From Actibacterium sp. XHP0104 (lineage in GTDB: Bacteria > Pseudomonadota > Alphaproteobacteria > Rhodobacterales > Rhodobacteraceae): a stretch of 64,000 nucleotides of DNA. Made by a program: the position numbers and the translations under genes. The stretch spans positions 1 to 64,000 of the forward strand of contig NZ_JAOWLE010000004.1 of the NCBI RefSeq assembly GCF_025751515.1, written 5' to 3'. Below the pieces are notes generated by a model. The model was not told the DNA's origin, ran no database searches, and was given only the letters and a program-made list of their open reading frames with translations. Shown here piece by piece: positions 54,541 to 64,000 of the stretch. The stretch's first letter is position 1, and each line of letters opens with the position of its first letter.

Positions 54541-55003
54541 GCCGATGGCCGGTGAATGTCCGCTGGGCGAATGTGGCGGCCAGCTCAGCCTGAACTTTCC
54601 GGGCCAGCCACATGCCGTTCGTGCTACCCTGCTAAAGGTGCACGCCTGGCTGAAATCCGGTGGCTACAGCGACACCATCTGCGGCGATGCCGAATTGGTG
54701 CTGGCCGAGCTGTTGAACAACATCGCCGAACACGCCTATGCCGATCATCCCGACGGCCAGATCGACATGACCCTGTCGCGCTGCGGCGATCGGCTGTGTG
54801 TGCGGCTGCATGATCAGGGGGCCGAACTGCCCCAGGGCCTGTGGCCCGGTGCCGGCAACACACCCTCGGCGCCCGCGCCCGAAACCCTGGCCGAAGGCGG
54901 GTTCGGCTGGTTCCTGATCACTCATCTGGGCGAAGACATCTGCTATTGCCGCAGGGGCAAGGATAATGTGCTGACACTGCGAATCCCGCTGGCCGATCCC
55001 TAA
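54506..55003 (+). CDS. RsbW-like anti-sigma factor/serine kinase
   Basis: The 165-residue protein is a GHKL ATPase with the N box ELLNNIAEHAYADH, a G1-like segment RLHDQGAELP and the G2 region EGGFGWFLITHL. It probably phosphorylates the STAS protein encoded just upstream. The start is uncertain: the ATG at 54506 overlaps the STAS gene by 35 bases, and the ATG at 54545 begins 4 bases after it; neither has a clear ribosome site. The core domain begins near LSLNFPG either way. Confidence 0.85.
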   Translation: MPTAPRKPTPPEPMAGECPLGECGGQLSLNFPGQPHAVRATLLKVHAWLKSGGYSDTICGDAELVLAELLNNIAEHAYADHPDGQIDMTLSRCGDRLCVRLHDQGAELPQGLWPGAGNTPSAPAPETLAEGGFGWFLITHLGEDICYCRRGKDNVLTLRIPLADP

Positions 55004-55091
55004 GGCGGAACGCTGCGAAACGGGTCGAAATCTCGCATTGGAAATCGCAATTGCCCCCCATATCCTGCCCCGAGCAATCAAGGGAGCACCG

Positions 55092-56672
55092 ATGCGCGAT
55101 TTTCACCTGCCCGGCCGCTCGGCGGTCTTTGCCGCCAACGGTATCTGCGCCACGTCGCACCCGCTGGCAGCCAAGGTCGCGGTGCAGATGTTGGAATCGG
55201 GCGGCAATGCCGTTGACGCGGCCATTGCCGGTGCCGTGCTGCTGGGCCTGTGCGAGCCCCAGATGACCGGGCTGGGCGGCGACTGTTTCGCGCTGCTCAA
55301 ACCCACGGGCACCGAAGATGTGATCGCGCTGAACGGATCGGGCCGCGCCCCCGCCGCGCTGTCGGCCGCCGAAATGCGCGACCGCGGCCTGACCCACATG
55401 CCGCATTACACACCCGACGCCGTGACTATCCCCGGCGCGATTGATGCCTTTTGCCGCCTCTCCGCCGATTGGGGCCGCGCGGGACTGGCCGCCAGCCTTG
55501 CCCCCGCCATTCACTACGCCGACGCGGGTATCCCGGTCGCCCCGCGCGTGGCCTTTGACTGGGCCGAGGCCGCGCATCTGCTGCAAGGCGACGCCCGCGC
55601 GCATTACCTGCTGAACGGCGCCGCCCCGCGCGCCGGACAGATCTTTCGCGCCCCCGGCCAGGCCGAGGTGCTGCGCCGCATCGCCCGCGACGGGCGCGAC
55701 GGGTTCTATCAGGGCGAGGTCGCACAAGACATGGTCGACACGCTGCGCGGCCTGGGCGGCGTGCATACGCTGGACGACTTCGCGGCCATAGAATGCACCT
55801 ATACCACCCCGATCAGCGGCCCCTACAAATCGGTCGAGCTGGTCGAGCATCCGCCAAACGGCCAGGGCGCCACGGCGATCCTGATGGCGAACATCCTGTC
55901 GCATTTCGACCTGCCCGCGATGGATCCGCTAGGTGCCCAGCGCGCCCATATCGAGGCCGAGGCCGCCAAGCTGGCCTATGACACCCGCAATCGCTTCCTC
56001 GCTGACGCCGATCACATCACCCGGCTGCAACACATGCTGGCGCCCGAAACCGCGCGCGCCTTGGCGGCGCTGATCAACCCGGCCCGCGCCATGGACAGCG
56101 CCACCACGATCAGCGAGGCGGTGCACAGGGAAACCATCTATATCACCGTCGTCGACCGCGACCGGATGGCCGTGTCGCTGATCTATTCGATCTTTCACAG
56201 CTTTGGCTCGGGGCTGGCGTCGAACCGGTTCGGCATCAATTTCCAGAACCGCGGCGCCGGGTTCACGCTGGAACAGGGCCACCCGAACGAGGCCGCCGGC
56301 GGCAAGCGCCCGATGCACACGATCATCCCGGCGATGCTGCGCCGCGATGGTCGCGTGGTGATGCCCTTTGGCGTGATGGGCGGCGCCTATCAGCCCAACG
56401 GCCATGCCCGCGTGATGACCAACATCGTCGATTTCGGCATGCACCCGCAGGCCGCCATCGACGCGCCGCGCTGTTTCAGCGATGCCGGCACCCTGCAGAT
56501 CGAGCGCGGTTATGACCACAAGGTGCACGCCGAGCTGGCCGCCATGGGCCACAAGGTCGCCACCCCCTGCGCCCCGATCGGCGGCGCGCAGGCGATCTTG
56601 ATCGACCATGAAACGGGTGTGTTGCAGGGCGCGTCCGATCCTCGCAAGGATGGCTGCGCGCTGGGTTACTAG
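55092..56672 (+). CDS. Gamma-glutamyltransferase family protein
   Basis: The 526-residue protein has the Ntn-hydrolase GGT fold: N-terminal HPLAAKVAVQMLESGGNAVDAAIA, and a putative self-cleavage site at Thr348 in HRETIYITVVDRD, giving a small subunit ending with MPFGVMGGAYQPNGHARV. Members cleave glutamyl amides or related compounds. There is no signal peptide, so this is a cytoplasmic member, and its substrate may not be glutathione. GGGAG lies 6 bases before the ATG at 55092. Confidence 0.9.
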   Translation: MRDFHLPGRSAVFAANGICATSHPLAAKVAVQMLESGGNAVDAAIAGAVLLGLCEPQMTGLGGDCFALLKPTGTEDVIALNGSGRAPAALSAAEMRDRGLTHMPHYTPDAVTIPGAIDAFCRLSADWGRAGLAASLAPAIHYADAGIPVAPRVAFDWAEAAHLLQGDARAHYLLNGAAPRAGQIFRAPGQAEVLRRIARDGRDGFYQGEVAQDMVDTLRGLGGVHTLDDFAAIECTYTTPISGPYKSVELVEHPPNGQGATAILMANILSHFDLPAMDPLGAQRAHIEAEAAKLAYDTRNRFLADADHITRLQHMLAPETARALAALINPARAMDSATTISEAVHRETIYITVVDRDRMAVSLIYSIFHSFGSGLASNRFGINFQNRGAGFTLEQGHPNEAAGGKRPMHTIIPAMLRRDGRVVMPFGVMGGAYQPNGHARVMTNIVDFGMHPQAAIDAPRCFSDAGTLQIERGYDHKVHAELAAMGHKVATPCAPIGGAQAILIDHETGVLQGASDPRKDGCALGY

Positions 56673-56675
56673 GGC

Positions 56676-57002
56676 CTAGTTCAGCTGGAACTGCAGCGGG
56701 TAATGCCCATCTTCGAAATCGCCGAACAGGTCGCAGACATCAGGATGGCTGACCGGCTGTCCGGTATCGTCGGGCAGAAGGTTCTGCTCGGACACATAGG
56801 CCACGTAATAGCTTTGCTCGTTCTCGGCCAGCAGGTGATAGAACGGCTGGTCCTTGGACGGGCGGCTTTCCTCGGGGATGGCGTCATACCATTCCTGAGT
56901 ATTCGAGAACATGGCATCCACATCAAAGATCACGCCGCGAAACGGATGTTTCCGGTGACGGACCACTTGGCCAAGATGATATTTCGCCTGCGATTTCAGC
57001 AT
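56676..57002 (-). CDS. hspQ: Heat shock protein HspQ
   Basis: The 108-residue protein matches HspQ, with KYHLGQVVRHRKHPFRGVIFDVD at the start (RHRxxPFRGVxFDVDP motif) and LLAENEQSYYVAYVSEQNLLPD. HspQ binds hemimethylated oriC in E. coli and modulates Lon. I chose the ATG at 57002, with a G-rich but distant site upstream; a run of tandem TACTAACG repeats lies immediately before it. It converges on the GGT gene. Confidence 0.9.
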   Translation of the reverse strand: MLKSQAKYHLGQVVRHRKHPFRGVIFDVDAMFSNTQEWYDAIPEESRPSKDQPFYHLLAENEQSYYVAYVSEQNLLPDDTGQPVSHPDVCDLFGDFEDGHYPLQFQLN

Positions 57003-57004
57003 TG

Positions 57005-57031
57005 CGTTAGTACCCCCAACTAACGTTAGTA
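57005..57031. promoter_or_regulatory. Repeated TACTAACG elements between hspQ and the AEC gene
   Basis: CGTTAGTA occurs twice, at 57005-57012 and 57024-57031, 19 bases apart, and the second forms the 12-bp palindrome ACTAACGTTAGT (57019-57030). The site lies 3 bases upstream of the hspQ start and so could control hspQ or the divergent AEC gene. Confidence 0.5.
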
Positions 57032-57087
57032 ATCCTCGAGAGGGGGGCTTGTCCATCTTGACCCCGCCGGAAAGCGGGAAACAGATT

Positions 57088-57969
57088 GTGAACCTCGTCC
57101 TGACAGTGCTGGAAATCGTGGCCCCGGTTTTCCTTTTGGCAGCGGTAGGTTACGCGTGGGTCAAGCTGGGGTTCGACTATCAGCTAGAGTTCGTCACCCG
57201 CCTGACCATGACCCTGTCGGTGCCCTGCCTGATCTTTGTCGCCCTCATGAAAACCGAGATCGACCCGCAGGCGCTGACCACGCTGTCGCTGGCGGCACTG
57301 GCGGGCTATGCCGTGATCACCGTTCTGTTCTGGGGGCTGGTGCGTCTGGCGGGGCTGGAAACCCGCACCTATCTGGCGCCTCTGATCTTTGGAAACACCG
57401 GCAACATGGGCCTGCCATTGGCAATTTTTGCCTTTGGTAACAGCGGCTTGGGATATGCTGTCGTGGTGTTCGCGGTGATGGCTGTCTATTCGTTCACCTT
57501 CGGGGTGTGGCTGGTGTCGGGCGGCGGGTCGCCCTGGAAGGTTTTGCGCGAGCCGCTGGTGGCCGCCACGCTCTTGGGCGGGCTGTTCCTGTGGCAGGGC
57601 TGGCAGACGCCGCGTTTTCTGACCAACGCGCTGGAGCTGACCGGCCAGATGGCCATTCCGGTGATGCTGATCACACTGGGCGTGGCGGTGGCGCGACTGC
57701 GGCCCGGAAGGCTGGGCCGGGCGCTCTGGATCTCGGTCGCCAAGATCGGAATTTGCGTTGCGGTGGCCTGGGGCGTGGGCCGCGCCTTTGATCTGTCTGC
57801 GGAACCATTCGCCGTGCTTGTGATGCAATTGTCCACGCCGGTGGCGGTGACCTCGTATCTGCTGGCCGAAAAATACGGCGCTGATTCGGATGCGGTGGCC
57901 GGGCTGGTGGTGGTTTCGACCCTGCTGTCGGTGGCCACGATTCCGCTGACCCTCGCATTTTTGATCTAG
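57088..57969 (+). CDS. AEC family transporter (auxin efflux carrier-like)
   Basis: The 293-residue protein has about ten membrane segments in two halves separated by a polar loop, with PCLIFVALMKTEID and GNTGNMGLPLAIFAFG motifs of the AEC family, which exports organic anions. The start is a GTG at 57088; an upstream TTG at 57049 is possible but gives a non-conserved extension. It is divergent from hspQ. Confidence 0.87.
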   Translation: MNLVLTVLEIVAPVFLLAAVGYAWVKLGFDYQLEFVTRLTMTLSVPCLIFVALMKTEIDPQALTTLSLAALAGYAVITVLFWGLVRLAGLETRTYLAPLIFGNTGNMGLPLAIFAFGNSGLGYAVVVFAVMAVYSFTFGVWLVSGGGSPWKVLREPLVAATLLGGLFLWQGWQTPRFLTNALELTGQMAIPVMLITLGVAVARLRPGRLGRALWISVAKIGICVAVAWGVGRAFDLSAEPFAVLVMQLSTPVAVTSYLLAEKYGADSDAVAGLVVVSTLLSVATIPLTLAFLI

Positions 57970-58047
57970 GGCCGCGCGGTCGCATTTGCCCAGGGCGCGA
58001 AATTCCCCTATTCTCTCGGCAAAACAAAGATATCGAGCGAGAGGCAG

Positions 58048-58635
58048 ATGAGCAGATTCTTTCGCGCCATGGTTGGTATGTGCCTGCTGGCGGTCGTCGC
58101 CGGATGTGGCGGGGGGGCCGGTTCACCGCCGCGCAACCTCGACAACGCGTGCAGCATCCTTGACCAGCGCCCCCAATACGCCCGTGCCATGCAAAAAACC
58201 GAGCGCCGCTGGGGCGTTCCGATGCATGTGCAGATGGCGACGATCTATCAGGAAAGCAAATTCGACAGCGACGCCCGCACCCCGCATAAATTCCTGCTGG
58301 GCGTGATCCCGATGGGGCGGCAAAGCTCGGCCTATGGCTATGCGCAGGCGCTGGATGCCACCTGGGATGAATATGTGCGCCAAACCCGCAGCTATGGCGC
58401 CCGGCGTGACAAGATCGCCGACGCGACCGATTTCATCGGCTGGTACATGACCACTTCGCGCGACAAGCTGGGCATTCCGCTGCACGACGCACGCAACCAG
58501 TACCTGGCCTATCACGAAGGCCAGACCGGCTATGCCCGCGGCAGCTATCGCAGCAAGGGCTGGCTGAACAACGTGGCCAATTCGGTCGCGTCGCGGGCCG
58601 AGACCTATCGCGTGCAGCTGCAACGCTGCCGCTAG
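58048..58635 (+). CDS. Lysozyme-fold (transglycosylase SLT-like) lipoprotein
   Basis: The 195-residue protein has a lipobox VAGC (Cys near 20) and a lysozyme-like domain with ATIYQESKFDSDAR, where the Glu would be catalytic, then YGYAQALDATWDEY and YLAYHEGQTGYARGSY. It probably cuts peptidoglycan at the outer membrane inner face. GAGAGG precedes the ATG. Its stop overlaps the converging lolA stop by 4 bases. Confidence 0.88.
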   Translation: MSRFFRAMVGMCLLAVVAGCGGGAGSPPRNLDNACSILDQRPQYARAMQKTERRWGVPMHVQMATIYQESKFDSDARTPHKFLLGVIPMGRQSSAYGYAQALDATWDEYVRQTRSYGARRDKIADATDFIGWYMTTSRDKLGIPLHDARNQYLAYHEGQTGYARGSYRSKGWLNNVANSVASRAETYRVQLQRCR

Positions 58636-59240
58636 TTGCGGCCCAGCCGGGACGAGGTTTCCATGTTGATGTTGAACAGGGTGGGCGACAGCCGCACGCC
58701 CTGTTCCAGCGCATCCAGCGTCACGATGGTCTGCCCGCCGGTATCATCGACGATAACCCACTGCTGCAACGCCAGGGGCGCGCCGCCAAAGACCAGTGCG
58801 ATCGTCCCGTAATCGGGGTTCTCGGGGTCTTGGGCCACCACGATGGTGCGCGTTTCATCGCCCGAATGCCCCACCACCATATTGGCGCGCCCCAGATTGA
58901 CCTGCGGTTCCAGGATCAGGTTCAACGGCGTGCGCTTTAGCGGGTATTGCTCGGGCGGCTGGTTCGACTTGGGGTCAAAGACCGCCACCTGCCCGCCCCC
59001 GGCCATCACCAGCGCGGCATTGGGCGGGTCATATTCGAACCGCATCCGGCCCGGGCGATTGATATACAGCGTGCCGGCCGAAACCGACCCGTCGGCATTG
59101 TTCTGTGTGAACCGCGCCGAGGCCGTATCCAGCCCGTTAAGATAATCCGAGATCCGCGCCAGCGGGATCGGGTCTGCCGAAACCGGCAGGGCGACAAACG
59201 CGGCCGCAAGGGCCAGGGAAGCAACACGAAGCATTTTCAT
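58632..59240 (-). CDS. lolA: Outer-membrane lipoprotein carrier protein
   Basis: The 202-residue periplasmic chaperone has a signal peptide (ALAAAFVALPVSADP) and the LolA fold with ASARFTQNNADGSVSAGTLYINRPGRM cut to its ARFTQ and INRPGRMRFEY elements. It shuttles lipoproteins from LolCDE to the outer membrane. It follows ftsK by 69 bases in the same direction, the usual ftsK-lolA order, and its 3' end overlaps the lysozyme-like gene. Confidence 0.92.
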   Translation of the reverse strand: MKMLRVASLALAAAFVALPVSADPIPLARISDYLNGLDTASARFTQNNADGSVSAGTLYINRPGRMRFEYDPPNAALVMAGGGQVAVFDPKSNQPPEQYPLKRTPLNLILEPQVNLGRANMVVGHSGDETRTIVVAQDPENPDYGTIALVFGGAPLALQQWVIVDDTGGQTIVTLDALEQGVRLSPTLFNINMETSSRLGRN

Positions 59241-59309
59241 GCCGTCAATCTAGGCCCCGCGCGACCGGTTTGCACCTGTGCATTTGCTCACTTTCCGGCG
59301 AGCGGCATG

Positions 59310-62147
59310 TTATTGCTCGGGCACCAGGATTTCGCGCTTGCCGACATGGTTCGCGGCGCTGACCACGCCCTGCTCTTCCATCTGCTCGACCAGCCGCGCG
59401 GCCTTGTTATAGCCGATGGCCAGCTTGCGCTGGATGTAAGAGGTCGAACATTTGCGGTCTTTCAGCACGATCGCGACGGCGGTGTCATAGAGCGCATCCT
59501 CCATGTCGGTATTGCCGCCGGTCAGGCCCAGCACCAGGTCGATATCGCTTTCCTTGTCCTCATCGGGGCCTTCGACCACGCCACCGACGTAATCGGGCGG
59601 GCCATAGGATTTGAGGTAGGTCACGATTTCCTCGACCTCTTCGTCGCTGACAAAGGGCCCGTGCACGCGGGTGATCTTGGCGCCACCGGCCATGTACAGC
59701 ATGTCGCCCATGCCCAGCAGCTGCTCGGCGCCCTGCTCGCCCAGGATGGTGCGGCTGTCGACCTTGGAGGTCACCTGGAACGAGATCCGGGTGGGGAAGT
59801 TCGCCTTGATCGTGCCGGTGATCACGTCAACCGACGGGCGCTGCGTGGCCATGATTAGGTGAATGCCCGAGGCCCGCGCCATCTGCGCCAGGCGCTGGAT
59901 GCAGGCCTCGATTTCCTTGCCGGCCACCATCATCAGGTCGGCCATCTCGTCGACGATCACCACGATATAGGGCAGCGCCTCGGGCTGGAACTCCTCGGTC
60001 TCGAAGATCGGCTCGCCGGTATCCTCGTCAAAGCCGGTCTGAACGGTGCGGCTGAACATCTCGTTCTTGGCCAGCGCATCACGCACGCGGCCGTTATAGC
60101 CCTCGATGTTGCGCACGCCCATTTTCGACATGCGGCGATAGCGGTCCTCCATCTCGCCCACCACCCATTTCAGCGCGACCACAGCCTTTTTCGGGTCGGT
60201 CACAACGGGCGACAAAAGGTGCGGGATGCCGTCGTAAACCGACAGTTCCAGCATCTTGGGGTCGATCATGATCAGGCGGCATTCATCGGGCGTCAGCTTG
60301 TAAAGCAGCGACAGGATCATCGTGTTGATCGCCACCGATTTACCCGAGCCGGTCGTCCCCGCGATCAGCAGGTGAGGCATCTTGGCCAGGTTGGCCACCA
60401 CCGGGTCGCCGCCGATATCCTTGCCCAGCGCCAGCGGCAGACGCATGTTGCTGTCGCCGAAATCGCGCGCGGCCAATATTTCGCGCAGCACCACCTTTTC
60501 GCGGTTGGAATTGGGCAGCTCGATCCCGATCACACTGCGTCCCGGCACGGTCGACACGCGGGCCGACAGGGCCGACATGCTGCGGGCGATGTCATCGGCC
60601 AGGCCGATCACCCGGCTGGCCTTGAGGCCCGGCGCCGGCTCCAGTTCATACATGGTGACAACGGGGCCGGGGCGCACGCTGACGATCTCGCCCTTGACGC
60701 CGTAATCGTCCAGCACGTTTTCCAGCATCCGCGCGTTCTCTTCCAGCGCATCATCCGACAGGTGGTGACGTTCAATGCTGACCGGGTTGGTCAGCAGCGA
60801 CAGCGGCGGATGTTCATAGGATTCGGCCTGATCGTCGAATTTCAGCGCGGGCTGGGCCTCGGCCTGAGCCTGGCGCGAGGGCTGCACCGGCTTCTTGACC
60901 GGATGCTGCACCACCTTGCGCGGCGCGGCGGGCGCGGGGGCGTCAAAGGCGGCGGGTTCGGGCTCGATCAGCTCGGGCTCGAACACGTCGATCTGTTCCT
61001 CGACCTCGGCGGCCAGCGGCTGGGGCGGCGGGGTCATGCGCGGCGCGGCGACCAGCGGTTCGGGCGCACCCTTGCGGCGGGCAATGGCGGCGCTGACGGC
61101 GCTGTTGACCACCGGTTCGCGGCGCTGACCGGCGGCAAGCGCGGGTTCGACCCGCGGCACACCGTTGCCCTGGCGCACGCGCGTCCGGATCACATCGGCG
61201 ATGCGGGCCTTGATGCGCTCTTCGCTCATCGGTTCGCCATTATAGTCGGGCAGCTCGGGCTCGATCAGTTCGGGCTGCGGGTCGGGCTGACGGCGCATCA
61301 GCGCGGGCACGCGGGCAAAGAGGCTGGGCTTGGCCGGCGCGGCAAGCGGGGCGGCCATGGCCACGACCTCGGGTTCCTGGGCCACGGGCGCGCGACGAAC
61401 CATCGGTTCGCGCGTATGGGCAGGATGATGGGCAACGGCGTCACGACGGGCCTGGTTGCGGGCCTGCATCACGCGGGCCCCCTGAACCGCACCGCTGGCG
61501 CCACGGCCCAGCAGGGTCATCATCTGGGCATAGGTCACGATCAGCCCGACAATCAGGAACCGCGCCAGCGCGCGCAGCTCGGCCCAGTCGAACCCGGTGA
61601 CGAACAGGCCAAACCCGATCATCACAACCAGGCTGATCACGGCCATCAGTTTCAGGCCAAAGCCCACGCTGAGCGGCAGAATGTTCAACAGCGCACCCAG
61701 AATGGTATCGCCAAACAGGCCACCCATGCCGAATTCATGGGTCCACTCGGGCCCCGGCACCAGGGTGGCGGCATAGATCGACATCAACGCAATGGCGATC
61801 GGCGCAAAGACCACGCGGCCCAGCGCCCGGTCTTCGCCACGATGCAGCACAAAGCGCAGCCCCCAGGCCATCGGCACCAGCGCGATGCCCCAGGCGCCCA
61901 GCCCGACGATCACGTTCAGCGGCGAGGCAATCGACGCCCCGAACCGGCCCAGCATGTTAGAGGCGGGCTCGTCCGTGGCCGACAGCCACGACGGATCGTC
62001 CGGCACATATGACACCAGCATCATCGCCACCATCGCCCCCAGCGCGATCAAGCCCAGACCCAGCAATTCCTTGCCGCGTCGCTCGATCGCTGCCTGCATG
62101 TTCGTGTCGAACAAGGGATCCCGCTGTTTGATCTGATACGAAGCCAT
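59310..62147 (-). CDS. ftsK: DNA translocase FtsK
   Basis: The 945-residue protein has four to five N-terminal membrane segments (about 25-185), a Pro/Ala/Glu-rich linker (about 190-430), a RecA-type motor with Walker [14 protein letters not shown] and Walker [12 protein letters not shown], and a C-terminal winged-helix gamma domain ([22 protein letters not shown]). It pumps chromosome ends through the septum and activates dimer resolution at dif. It starts 9 bases after the aminotransferase stop. Confidence 0.97.
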   Translation of the reverse strand: MASYQIKQRDPLFDTNMQAAIERRGKELLGLGLIALGAMVAMMLVSYVPDDPSWLSATDEPASNMLGRFGASIASPLNVIVGLGAWGIALVPMAWGLRFVLHRGEDRALGRVVFAPIAIALMSIYAATLVPGPEWTHEFGMGGLFGDTILGALLNILPLSVGFGLKLMAVISLVVMIGFGLFVTGFDWAELRALARFLIVGLIVTYAQMMTLLGRGASGAVQGARVMQARNQARRDAVAHHPAHTREPMVRRAPVAQEPEVVAMAAPLAAPAKPSLFARVPALMRRQPDPQPELIEPELPDYNGEPMSEERIKARIADVIRTRVRQGNGVPRVEPALAAGQRREPVVNSAVSAAIARRKGAPEPLVAAPRMTPPPQPLAAEVEEQIDVFEPELIEPEPAAFDAPAPAAPRKVVQHPVKKPVQPSRQAQAEAQPALKFDDQAESYEHPPLSLLTNPVSIERHHLSDDALEENARMLENVLDDYGVKGEIVSVRPGPVVTMYELEPAPGLKASRVIGLADDIARSMSALSARVSTVPGRSVIGIELPNSNREKVVLREILAARDFGDSNMRLPLALGKDIGGDPVVANLAKMPHLLIAGTTGSGKSVAINTMILSLLYKLTPDECRLIMIDPKMLELSVYDGIPHLLSPVVTDPKKAVVALKWVVGEMEDRYRRMSKMGVRNIEGYNGRVRDALAKNEMFSRTVQTGFDEDTGEPIFETEEFQPEALPYIVVIVDEMADLMMVAGKEIEACIQRLAQMARASGIHLIMATQRPSVDVITGTIKANFPTRISFQVTSKVDSRTILGEQGAEQLLGMGDMLYMAGGAKITRVHGPFVSDEEVEEIVTYLKSYGPPDYVGGVVEGPDEDKESDIDLVLGLTGGNTDMEDALYDTAVAIVLKDRKCSTSYIQRKLAIGYNKAARLVEQMEEQGVVSAANHVGKREILVPEQ

Positions 62148-62156
62148 ACCTAACCC

Positions 62157-63338
62157 TTACCTGTAGAGACAGTCGCGAAGCCGGATCAGCCCGCGCTGCA
62201 TTTCTGTGATTGGGGCCACCAAAGCGACCCGAACGAACCCCTTACCGGGGTTTTGCCCGTTTACCTCGCGGGCCAGATAGGCGCCGGGCAACACCCGCAC
62301 GCCGGTCTCCAGCCACAATTTCATCGCCGCCTCTTCGCTGTCGGCCACCGGCAGCCACAGGAAAAACCCAGCCTGCGGCGCCTGATAGCCCGGCACCCCG
62401 TCAAAGATCTGATCGGCCAGCGCGAATTTCTCGCGGTAAAGGCGGCGGTTTTCTTCGACATGGGCCTCGTCGGCCCAAACCTGTTCGGCCACGCGCTGCA
62501 ACGGCAGCGGCAGCGGCGCACCGGCATAGGCTCGCAGGCGCTTGATACGCACGATGTCATCGGCCCCACCGGCCACGAAACCAGACCGCAGCCCCGGCAG
62601 GTTCGACCGTTTCGACAGCGAATGAAAGATCACCACGCGGTTGGGGTCTGCCCCCATGTCGCGCGCCACCTGCAAGGCACCCACGGGGGCCTCGTCGCGG
62701 TAGATCTCGGAATAGCATTCATCGGCAAAAACGCGGAAATCGTGCTTTTCGGCCAGCGCGATCAGCGTTTCCCAATACTCGCGGCTGGCAATCGCACCCT
62801 GCGGATTTGACGGCGAGCACAGATAGGCAATCGCCGTGCGATCCAGCACCTCGGCCGGCAGCGAGGCGTAGTCGGGCAGAAACCCGTTGCCCGCATCGGC
62901 GGGCACGAACACCGGCTCGGCCCCTACGGCCGCGGCGGCCACGGCATAGACCTGGTAGAACGGGTTCGGTGTCAGCACGACCGGGCGCTGGCCATTCTTG
63001 GCCTCGTTGCACAGCGCCAGCGCCGCGTTGAACAGCCCCTCGCGCGTGCCGTTCAGCGCCATGATCTGGGTCTCGGGGTCGACCGTCACGCCATAGCGAC
63101 GACCCAGCCACGCGGAGATCGCGGCGCGCAGCTCGGGCGAGCCCTCGTTCGGGGGATAGCTGCCAAAGCCATCGACATTCTCGGCGATGATGCGGGCGAC
63201 GAAATCGGGAAAGGCATGCTTGGGCTCGCCGATGGTCATATGCATGACCTCACCGCCCGGCTCTGATGAGTCGAGAAGCGCCCGCAAACGCGGAAATGCG
63301 TATTCTGGCAGGTTCGAAAACCGCTCGGGATAGGCCAT
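62157..63338 (-). CDS. PLP-dependent aminotransferase class I/II (possibly DapC-like)
   Basis: The 393-residue enzyme has fold-type I aminotransferase motifs: NGTREGLFNAALALCN, SPSNPQGA, DECYSEIYRDE and the PLP lysine in SLSKRSNLPGLRSGF. The N-terminus (MAYPERFSNLPEYAFPRLR) fits succinyldiaminopimelate aminotransferases, which would suit lysine synthesis with dapB, but other substrates are possible. The ATG at 63338 is the first conserved Met; the frame remains open upstream. It lies between an amidase gene and ftsK, with ftsK starting 9 bases after its stop. Confidence 0.88.
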   Translation of the reverse strand: MAYPERFSNLPEYAFPRLRALLDSSEPGGEVMHMTIGEPKHAFPDFVARIIAENVDGFGSYPPNEGSPELRAAISAWLGRRYGVTVDPETQIMALNGTREGLFNAALALCNEAKNGQRPVVLTPNPFYQVYAVAAAAVGAEPVFVPADAGNGFLPDYASLPAEVLDRTAIAYLCSPSNPQGAIASREYWETLIALAEKHDFRVFADECYSEIYRDEAPVGALQVARDMGADPNRVVIFHSLSKRSNLPGLRSGFVAGGADDIVRIKRLRAYAGAPLPLPLQRVAEQVWADEAHVEENRRLYREKFALADQIFDGVPGYQAPQAGFFLWLPVADSEEAAMKLWLETGVRVLPGAYLAREVNGQNPGKGFVRVALVAPITEMQRGLIRLRDCLYR

Positions 63339-63466
63339 GTTGCCCACTATGTCTGCCTCGTCATCGGGGTCATGTCGCCCCGTTTGCAAATCAGGATACC
63401 GTTTAGCAACGGATTGGTCCAGAAAAAGCCCGCGAATTTCGGCCCTTGACGGAAAAACTGTGTCTC

Positions 63467-64000
63467 TCAGGCCAAGGCAGCCTCGGCCGCCGCGCCGATG
63501 CGCAGCAAACGCTCTTCGCCGCCGGGCGCGCCCAGGAACATGATGCCACAAGACGGCACGCCCGTGGGCAGCGTCAGCGCTGCGCAATCCATCAGGTTGC
63601 CCACCCGCGTGTTGCGCAGCGCCAGCAGGTTTTCGGTGACGTAATAGTCGCCATCCGACATCAGCCGCGCCGCATCGGGCGGCAGAATGGGCGAGGTCGG
63701 CAACAGCACCGCGTCATAGCCCGCCACCCGTGCGGCCCATTGCGCGCGCAGATCGCGCAACCGATGCCAGGCGGCAACGAAATCGGCCGCCGTATACTGC
63801 GCCCCGGCGCGGAACCGTTCCAGAATGGGCGGGAACATGCGCTCGGGCGCGGCCTCGATCTGTTGCCCCCAGGTGCCATAAGCCTCGGCCGTGAACAGGA
63901 TCGCGGCCAGGTCCATCGCCTGCGCCACCTCGGGCGCCTCGGCGGTGTTCACGATCGCGCCTGCGGCCTGCAAGCGTTCAACCGCACTGGTAAAGCCGGC
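63467..64000 (-). CDS. Amidase signature family protein, C-terminal part (cut by window edge)
   Basis: The frame is open through the right edge; the visible 177 residues start AGFTSAVERLQAAGAIVN and contain YDAVLLPTSPILPP and CAALTLPTG, as in the C-terminal half of amidase signature enzymes (the Ser-Ser-Lys catalytic residues would lie outside). It hydrolyses an amide bond of an unknown substrate. It lies 128 bases upstream of the aminotransferase gene and is read in the same direction. Confidence 0.85.
   Translation of the reverse strand, partial: AGFTSAVERLQAAGAIVNTAEAPEVAQAMDLAAILFTAEAYGTWGQQIEAAPERMFPPILERFRAGAQYTAADFVAAWHRLRDLRAQWAARVAGYDAVLLPTSPILPPDAARLMSDGDYYVTENLLALRNTRVGNLMDCAALTLPTGVPSCGIMFLGAPGGEERLLRIGAAAEAALA

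Noticed and set aside
59859-62012. Long plus-strand frame opposite ftsK
   Set aside because: Antisense artefact; ftsK motifs are complete on the minus strand.

Overview
The window is high-GC chromosomal DNA from an alphaproteobacterium, most likely a Rhodobacteraceae (Roseobacter-group) species. The grounds are a DUF6455 protein, a zinc-free 41-residue L36, an N-terminal CxxC motif on DNA polymerase IV, MutL carrying its own endonuclease motif, and a gene order (rsmB, heparinase-type, purH, lspA, BamF-like, two M16 peptidases, mutL, rmuC) that I recall as typical of this family. I see no prophage, insertion sequence, CRISPR array or rRNA operon. Coding density is high and most genes have a clear Shine-Dalgarno sequence.

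Layout. 1-368 carries no convincing gene. 369-11225 is a mixed housekeeping stretch: glutamate-synthase-like flavoprotein, DUF302 and fasciclin exported proteins, ClpB, a sulfotransferase, PyrF, an SPFH/NfeD membrane pair, DinB, and an N-formylglutamate amidohydrolase family protein. tRNA-Val(GAC) and rpmJ follow, then a secreted caspase-fold protein that has apparently lost its catalytic residues.

13420-25931 is the most coherent accessory module: a complete LivFGHM-type ABC importer with its binding protein, an 85-residue membrane protein translationally coupled between the two permeases, a long-chain acyl-CoA-synthetase-like enzyme at the head and a phenylacetate-CoA-ligase-like enzyme at the tail. 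A soluble PAS hybrid histidine kinase and an OmpR-type regulator are divergent from its head. A tandem-duplicated protein of unknown function sits on the opposite strand inside it. Both outer divergent promoter regions carry a 13-bp inverted repeat of form TTAC-N5-GTAA. Together this looks like import of a carboxylic acid followed by CoA activation, under dedicated control.

25935-37978 is one long leftward run of rRNA methylation, cell-envelope, purine and DNA-repair genes. 38050-50037 contains dapB and the translation set rbfA, truB, rpsO and pnp, but truB-rpsO and rpsO-pnp are separated by small accessory genes: membrane proteins, a short RTX protein, a SixA-type phosphatase, a possible zinc protein, a lipoprotein pair and an exported DsrE-like protein. 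50122-58635 holds a glycosyltransferase/SDR pair, an aldehyde dehydrogenase, an RluA enzyme, a STAS/anti-sigma pair, a gamma-glutamyltransferase, HspQ, an AEC transporter and a lysozyme-fold lipoprotein. The right end is a leftward group: amidase (cut by the edge), aminotransferase, ftsK and lolA.
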